Assembly: GCA_934630385.1 (NCBI GenBank) | Contig: CAKTWE010000029.1 | Span: forward strand, 1-20,705 | Source of the DNA: an uncultured Collinsella sp. | Lineage (GTDB): Bacteria; Actinomycetota; Coriobacteriia; Coriobacteriales; Coriobacteriaceae | DNA: 20,705 nucleotides | Reading direction: 5' to 3' | Shown here: positions 14,931 through 20,705 of the stretch, piece by piece | How the letters are laid out: each line of letters starts with the position of its first letter | Position numbering within the stretch: the first letter of the stretch is position 1 | Program-made: the position numbers and the translations under genes | Notes under the pieces: model-generated | What the model saw: only the letters and a program-made list of their open reading frames with translations | What the model was told of the DNA's origin: nothing | The model's database searches: none

Positions 14931-15860
14931 ATGAAGATTCCCGTAGAAAAGCTGACCCGCGCTTTTAAAATGGGCGCGACCACCAAGAGGGATTCCGATA
15001 CGCCAGTGCGCGTTTCGGTCTATCTGGATTCGACCGCCTCGCGTTTTTTGGTCGAGACGGTTCGCGATGCCTTTGTGCCGCAGACGACCTCGGGCATTGT
15101 CCGCGTTGAGCGTCTGGGGGAGGAGCGTATCGTTCCCAAGACCGATACCGACGTGGTGCTGGTCCTTTCGTGCGGATCCGACCGTCTGGAGAGCGCTGTA
15201 CAGGAGCTCGTGATCGCCGGCGCGCCCGTGTGCGTGCTTGCCGAGTCCGCTGTCGAGGTGCCGTTTATCGAGGCCCCCACGCCCATGCTCGGCGTGGTGG
15301 CGGCCACCGATAAGACGTATCTACTCGAGACACTCGCCCGCTGGATCCTGGACCGTACGGAAAAGGAGGCGGCCTTTGCGGCGAACTTTGCTTTTATGCG
15401 CATCGCCGCCGCCAACCGCATCATCACCTCGTGCGCGCTTACTAACATGGCGACGGGCGCCCTGGTGTTTTTGCCGGGTGCCGACTATCCCGTCATGGCG
15501 CTCGCGCAGGTGGGCATGGTCTTTGAGCTGGCGGCCATCTTTGGGCGTGGCATTAAGCCCGAGCGCGGTTACGAGGTCGCGGGCGTGCTTGCCGCCGGTC
15601 TGGCGATTCGCGCCGTCACCCGTGCGCTGGTAAAGCAGACGCCGCATATCGGATTTGTCGTCAAAGCGCTCTCCGCCGCCGTCGGCACCTATGGCATGGG
15701 CCGTGCGCTCGTGTCGCTCTACGAGCGCGATGTCGATTACAGCCGTGCCAACGAGGTGGCCGCCGCTACCTTCTCGCGCGTCCGCGACCTGGTGACTACG
15801 GTCGCCGGCGCCACCCGTCCCATGAATCCTTTCGAGGATGCAACCGATCTCGCTGCTTAG
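14931..15860 (+). CDS. DUF697-type membrane protein with degenerate GTPase-like N-terminal half
   Basis: A 309-residue protein of unknown function. The C-terminal half (about 165-280) is hydrophobic and matches the DUF697/YcjF pattern as I know it: LPGADYPVMALAQVGMVFEL, a segment with an IFGRGIKPERGYEV turn, and VKALSAAVGTYGMGRA. In many relatives this domain follows a GTPase domain. Here the N-terminal half keeps a similar strand-helix order, with DVVLVLSCGSD where a G3-type strand would lie, GAPVCVLAESAVEVP where NKxD would lie, and VVAATDKTYLLETL at the G5 place. It has no P-loop and no NKxD, so nucleotide binding is unlikely. The ATG follows GGAGGGG. It is 18 bases after rodA and 9 bases before the radical SAM gene, so probably co-transcribed with the elongasome genes. 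Confidence 0.75.
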   Translation: MKIPVEKLTRAFKMGATTKRDSDTPVRVSVYLDSTASRFLVETVRDAFVPQTTSGIVRVERLGEERIVPKTDTDVVLVLSCGSDRLESAVQELVIAGAPVCVLAESAVEVPFIEAPTPMLGVVAATDKTYLLETLARWILDRTEKEAAFAANFAFMRIAAANRIITSCALTNMATGALVFLPGADYPVMALAQVGMVFELAAIFGRGIKPERGYEVAGVLAAGLAIRAVTRALVKQTPHIGFVVKALSAAVGTYGMGRALVSLYERDVDYSRANEVAAATFSRVRDLVTTVAGATRPMNPFEDATDLAA

Positions 15861-15869
15861 GGGTTTCTT

Positions 15870-17747
15870 TTGCGCGTTCCATATCAAGATTGCTTTCATT
15901 TGATCGAGCCGCTGCTCGCGAAGGTCGAAAAGCCGAGTCGCTATATCGACCACGAGTGGGGTACGCTCTCCAAGGCCGATGCCGACTATCGTTGCTGCAT
16001 GATTTACCCGGACGTGTACGAGGTCGGCCTGCCCAACCAGGGTATTGCCATCCTATACAACATCCTTAACCAGGCCGAGGGCATCTCCTGTGAGCGCGGT
16101 TATGTGCCGTGGCCCGATATGGGCGATGCCATGCGCGAGGCCGGTATCCCGCTGCTGTCGCTCGAGGGCGCAGCGCCCGTGGCTTCGTTTGATATCGTCG
16201 GTATGCACGTGCCGCACGAGATGGCCGTGACAAACTTTCTCGAGGCGCTCGATCTAGCAGGCATTCCGCTGCTGGCTGCTGACCGTACCGAGGACGACCC
16301 CATCATCATCGCCGGCGGGCCTTCGGTTTATAACCCCGAGCCGTATGTGGCCTTCTTCGATGCCATTCTGATTGGCGAGGGTGAGGAGTCGCTGCTCGAG
16401 ATCTGCCAGCTGCATCGCCGCCTGCGTGACGAGGGCGTCCCACGCGCCCAGATTGTCGAGCGACTTGCGACCGTCGCCGGTACATATGTGCCGTCGCTGT
16501 ACGAGGTACGCCACGACGAGCCTTGCTCGCCGCATGGCTACATCGTGCCGCGCGAGGGCAAGGATGTCCCGCCGGTGGTCTACAAGCGCGTCGTCGAGGA
16601 CTTTGGCGCCACCAATCCGTTGTCGCAGTCGTGCGTGCCCTATGCGCAACTCGTTCATGATCGCCTGTCTATCGAGATCCTGCGCGGCTGCGCTCGCGGC
16701 TGCCGTTTTTGCCAGGCCGGCATGACTTATCGCCCGGTGCGCGAGCGCTCGGCCGACCAGATCGTGTCCTCGGTGATCCAGGGCCTGGAAAAGACCGGCT
16801 ATGACGAGGTGTCGCTGACCTCGCTCTCCACGACCGATCACTCCTGCATCCGCGATGTACTCGGTCGCCTTAACCGCCGTCTGGAAGATACGGGCATTCG
16901 CGTGTCCATTCCCTCGCAGCGCCTGGATTCGTTTGGCGTGGATATGGCCGAGTCGGTCGCCGGCGAAAAGAAGGGCGGCCTGACGTTTGCCCCCGAGGCC
17001 GGTAGCCAGCGCATGCGCGATATCATCAACAAGAACGTGACCGAGGAGGACCTGGACCGCGCGGCCAAGGCGGCCTTCGAGGCCGGCTGGAACCGCATGA
17101 AGCTCTATTTCATGATGGGTCTTCCCGGTGAGCGCGACGAGGATATCGTGGCCATCGCTAACCTGGCCGATCATGTGCTGGAGCTTGGCCGTTCCGTGGT
17201 GCCCAAGGCGCGCCGCGGTTCCATCTCGGTGTCCATCTCGGTTTCGGTGTTTATCCCCAAGGCGGCAACGCCGTTCCAGTGGTGCCCGCAGCTCGACTAC
17301 GACGACGTCAAGCGTCGCCAAAAGCTGCTCATCACGAGCGTGCGCAACCGCGCCGTACGCGTGCATTACCACGATGCCGAGACCTCGCTCGTCGAGGCCG
17401 CGCTGTCCCGCGCCGGTCGCGACATGACGCCGGTCATTATCGACGCTTGGCGTGCGGGCTCGCGTTTTGACGCCTGGGTGGAGCACTTCTCGCTCGACAA
17501 CTGGAAGTCAGCCGCGGCCAAAAACGGCATCGACCTCAACGAGCTCGTGCACCTGCCCTACGAGCTGGACTGGCGCCTGCCCTGGGAGCACGTGAGCCCC
17601 GGCTGCTCGCGCGGCTTCCTCGAGCGCGAGTACCGTCGCTCGCTGGAGGGTGTCACGACCCCCGACTGCACCCGCACGTCGTGCACCGGCTGCGGAATCT
17701 GCCCCACGCTCCACGCCAAGAACGTATTGGTGGGTGATCGCGCATGA
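15870..17747 (+). CDS. B12-binding-type radical SAM protein of unknown function (TIGR03960-like)
   Basis: The 625-residue product has an N-terminal cobalamin-binding-like domain (MIYPDVYEVGLPNQGIAILY onward), then a radical SAM barrel with Cys274, Cys278 and Cys281 in GCARGCRFCQAG, the CxxxCxxC ligand set for a [4Fe-4S] cluster. Conserved FAPEAGSQRMRDIINKNV and YFMMGLPGERDEDI stretches follow. The C terminus adds four more cysteines (Cys600, 605, 608, 611) in a CX4CX2CX2C pattern that could bind a second cluster or zinc. This matches the family annotated as an uncharacterised radical SAM protein, which travels with a DUF2344 protein. The start is a TTG at 15870 after AGGGG. It overlaps the DUF2344 gene by 4 bases (ATGA), implying coupled translation. 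The substrate is unknown. Confidence 0.88.
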   Translation: MRVPYQDCFHLIEPLLAKVEKPSRYIDHEWGTLSKADADYRCCMIYPDVYEVGLPNQGIAILYNILNQAEGISCERGYVPWPDMGDAMREAGIPLLSLEGAAPVASFDIVGMHVPHEMAVTNFLEALDLAGIPLLAADRTEDDPIIIAGGPSVYNPEPYVAFFDAILIGEGEESLLEICQLHRRLRDEGVPRAQIVERLATVAGTYVPSLYEVRHDEPCSPHGYIVPREGKDVPPVVYKRVVEDFGATNPLSQSCVPYAQLVHDRLSIEILRGCARGCRFCQAGMTYRPVRERSADQIVSSVIQGLEKTGYDEVSLTSLSTTDHSCIRDVLGRLNRRLEDTGIRVSIPSQRLDSFGVDMAESVAGEKKGGLTFAPEAGSQRMRDIINKNVTEEDLDRAAKAAFEAGWNRMKLYFMMGLPGERDEDIVAIANLADHVLELGRSVVPKARRGSISVSISVSVFIPKAATPFQWCPQLDYDDVKRRQKLLITSVRNRAVRVHYHDAETSLVEAALSRAGRDMTPVIIDAWRAGSRFDAWVEHFSLDNWKSAAAKNGIDLNELVHLPYELDWRLPWEHVSPGCSRGFLEREYRRSLEGVTTPDCTRTSCTGCGICPTLHAKNVLVGDRA

Positions 17748-18556
17748 GTGAGCGCTTGACCGACAATCCCACGCTCTTTAGGCTGCGCGTTCGCTACGGC
17801 AAGCGTGATCGCCTTAAGTACCTGGGACACCTGGAACTGATTCATACCATTGAACGCATTGTGCGCCGCGCGGGCCTGCCCTATGCCGTCACGCAGGGCT
17901 TCTCTCCACACATGCGCGTGGGTTTCTCCTCGGCGCTGCCCGTCGGTACGTCGTCGACCTGCGAGTGGTATGACCTGTTTATGACCGAGTTCGTCGCGCT
18001 CGACGAGGCCTTTGAGCGCCTTGCCGCGGCTTCCCCGGCCGATTTGTCGCCCATCGAGGCCGCCTACATCGACGTGCGCACGCCGGCGCTCACGGCTCAG
18101 CTCACGCGCCTGTCATACCGCATCGACCTGCATCTGGACCCCGAGGCACCCGTGAGCGCCGATGAGGTGCGCGCCGCGATCGACACGTTGCGTGCAGGCC
18201 ATGGCATCGACTACGCGCGCGGCAAAAAGAGCAAGCGTCTTGATCTGGATCATACGCTCGTTGGCTATGAGCTCACGGCAGGGGAGCGTCCGGACCATCT
18301 GGTGCTCATGCTCGACACCCATGCCGACAACGAGGGGTCCATGCGTCCGGAGATTTTGCTTTCTGCTGCTGATGTTTTGTTGCAGGGCTTGACCCCGGGC
18401 GTCGATGCACCTATTGTTTCCACCGGTATGCAAGACCTCGTGACCATCTGCTCCTACGATGTCGAGCGTCAGAATCAAGCATGCGAGGACGACGAGGGCC
18501 GACTCGTCAGCCCCATACCTGTGCGAACTTGTGGATTTGCTCCACATACTCGTTGA
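17744..18556 (+). CDS. DUF2344 radical SAM-linked protein (TIGR03936-like)
   Basis: A 270-residue partner protein of the preceding radical SAM enzyme. The N terminus (RVRYGKRDRLKYLGHLELIH and QGFSPHMRVGFSSALPVGTS, about 14-72) is the hallmark of the family. The C-terminal half is poorly conserved to my eye. In some genomes this domain is fused to the radical SAM protein, which supports a physical partnership. Start and stop of the pair overlap in ATGA at 17744-17747. The last codons contain the -35 hexamer of the rplU promoter. No RNase E/G gene follows, although one often stands between this pair and rplU elsewhere. The reaction is unknown. Confidence 0.85.
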   Translation: MSERLTDNPTLFRLRVRYGKRDRLKYLGHLELIHTIERIVRRAGLPYAVTQGFSPHMRVGFSSALPVGTSSTCEWYDLFMTEFVALDEAFERLAAASPADLSPIEAAYIDVRTPALTAQLTRLSYRIDLHLDPEAPVSADEVRAAIDTLRAGHGIDYARGKKSKRLDLDHTLVGYELTAGERPDHLVLMLDTHADNEGSMRPEILLSAADVLLQGLTPGVDAPIVSTGMQDLVTICSYDVERQNQACEDDEGRLVSPIPVRTCGFAPHTR

Positions 18557-18581
18557 CGGGGGTATTATCGCCTGCTACTAT
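18553..18581 (+). promoter_or_regulatory. strong promoter of rplU-rpmA
   Basis: TTGACG (18553-18558), a 17-base spacer and TACTAT (18576-18581) form the best promoter match in the window. The -35 overlaps the stop codon of the DUF2344 gene. The predicted start near 18588 leaves a leader of about 36 bases, too short for a large ribosomal-protein leader structure. Confidence 0.75.
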
Positions 18582-18623
18582 ATTCGGCTGTTGCACTAAC
18601 TGATGCATGAAGGGCAAGTAAAC

Positions 18624-18998
18624 ATGTACGCAATCGTTAACACGGGCGGCAAGCAGTACAAGGTCGCCACCGACGATGTCATCACCGTCGAGAAGATTGA
18701 GGGCAATGAGGGCGACAAGGTCACCCTGCCGGTTCTCTTCCTCAATGATGGTAAGAAGATCGTCACCGATCCCGACAAGCTGGCCAAGGCCAAGGTTACC
18801 GCTCAGATCGTTGAGCAGTTCAAGGGCGAGAAGCAGCTGGTCTTCAAGTTCCAGAAGCGTAAGCGCTATCGTCGTCTGAAGGGTCACCGTCAGCAGCTCA
18901 CCAAGCTGAAGATCGTGAAGGTTCAGGCTACCTCCCGCGCCAAGAAGGCTGTCAAGGCAGAGGCTGAGGCTGTTGCCGAGGCTCCCGTCGCCGAGTAG
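18624..18998 (+). CDS. rplU: 50S ribosomal protein L21 with C-terminal extension
   Basis: Large-subunit protein that binds 23S rRNA. The 124-residue product starts MYAIVNTGGKQYKVATDD and carries the RNA-binding KRKRYRRLKGHRQQLTKLKI block, both diagnostic for L21. The usual length is about 103 residues. Here an Ala/Lys/Glu-rich tail of roughly 20 residues (AVKAEAEAVAEAPVAE) is added. I chose the ATG at 18624, with AAGGG nine bases upstream, over an ATG at 18603 that would add seven atypical residues without a ribosome site. Driven by the promoter at 18553-18581 and followed after 33 bases by rpmA. Confidence 0.97.
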   Translation: MYAIVNTGGKQYKVATDDVITVEKIEGNEGDKVTLPVLFLNDGKKIVTDPDKLAKAKVTAQIVEQFKGEKQLVFKFQKRKRYRRLKGHRQQLTKLKIVKVQATSRAKKAVKAEAEAVAEAPVAE

Positions 18999-19031
18999 AT
19001 TACACTCGTAACGAAAGAGTAGGTATACACA

Positions 19032-19289
19032 ATGGCACACAAAAAAGGACTCGGTTCCTCCCGTAATGGCCGTGACTCCCGCGGTCAGCGCCTTGGCACG
19101 AAGCGCTTCGCCGGCCAGACGGTAACCACGGGCACGATTCTCGTCCGTCAGCACGGCACGCACATCCACCCGGGTGCGAACGTTGGCCGTGGCAAGGACG
19201 ACACGCTGTTCGCGCTGGTCGACGGTACCGTTGAGTTCCACAAGGGTATCAAGCACAGGGTCAGCGTACGCCCGCTCGCGAACGCGTAA
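19032..19289 (+). CDS. rpmA: 50S ribosomal protein L27
   Basis: Large-subunit protein whose N terminus reaches the peptidyl transferase centre. The 85-residue product begins [20 protein letters not shown] and contains [20 protein letters not shown], both hallmarks of L27, and its length is normal. It lacks the N-terminal extension that Firmicutes remove with the Prp protease, and no Prp gene (often between rplU and rpmA) is present, so the two observations agree. A terminator follows 25 bases after the stop. Confidence 0.97.
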   Translation: MAHKKGLGSSRNGRDSRGQRLGTKRFAGQTVTTGTILVRQHGTHIHPGANVGRGKDDTLFALVDGTVEFHKGIKHRVSVRPLANA

Positions 19290-19314
19290 TTCACCCTTCA
19301 TAGAGCACATATGT

Positions 19315-19358
19315 GGGAGGCACTTGAGTTTTAGGATTCAAGGGTCTCCCTCTTTTTT
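19315..19358 (+). terminator. intrinsic terminator between rpmA and obg
   Basis: GGGAG (19315-19319) pairs with CTCCC (19346-19350). An inner CTTGA/TTCAAG pairing extends the stem, and TCTTTTTTG follows. It ends a few bases before the AGGAGG ribosome site of obg, so it ends the rplU-rpmA message or limits readthrough into obg. Confidence 0.8.
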
Positions 19359-19362
19359 GTAG

Positions 19363-20705
<1,343 letters not shown>

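Noticed and set aside
16254..17486. Minus-strand open frame (410 codons) opposite the radical SAM gene
   Set aside because: Antisense shadow of a gene with intact catalytic motifs. Composition is unlike a real protein.

Overview
The window reads as a chromosomal segment from a high-GC Gram-positive bacterium, most likely a gut member of the Coriobacteriia close to Collinsella. This rests on the GC-rich third codon positions, purine-rich Shine-Dalgarno sites, frequent TTG starts and my recollection of gene content. No search was run. Nearly everything is chromosomal housekeeping. I see no mobile element, CRISPR array, prophage or toxin/defence locus.

Left arm, minus strand (1-2665): an aromatic amino acid operon in transcription order aroF (type I-beta DAHP synthase), tyrA (prephenate dehydrogenase) and aroB (3-dehydroquinate synthase, cut by the window edge). 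Its leader carries three half-sites of a GTGAG/CTCAC inverted repeat over the likely promoter. A terminator-like hairpin with a T-tract follows, then a possible 24-codon leader ORF whose stop overlaps the aroF ATG. This is the most regulatory-looking DNA in the window.

Middle (2711-8838), plus strand: a tRNA-Arg(CCG) with its own promoter and terminator; a CtpE-like P-type ATPase with a roughly 100-residue, strongly basic C-terminal tail; a one-pass membrane protein with two N-terminal zinc ribbons; a cytosolic cyclophilin; and a TPR-plus-membrane-anchor protein.

Right arm (8952-18556), plus strand: a tightly packed eight-gene run. It holds the cell-elongation genes mreB, mreC, mreD, mrdA (PBP2) and rodA, then a DUF697 membrane protein whose N-terminal half looks like a GTPase domain without its nucleotide motifs. 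It ends with the uncharacterised pair of a B12-binding-type radical SAM protein (TIGR03960-like) and its DUF2344 partner (TIGR03936-like), which overlap by 4 bases. Gaps of 3 to 21 bases suggest one transcript joining lateral wall synthesis to these unknown enzymes.

End (18553-20705): a strong promoter inside the end of the DUF2344 gene drives rplU and rpmA. A terminator follows, and then obg (cut by the window edge). L27 has no Firmicutes-type N-terminal extension, and neither a Prp protease gene nor an RNase E/G gene lies nearby.
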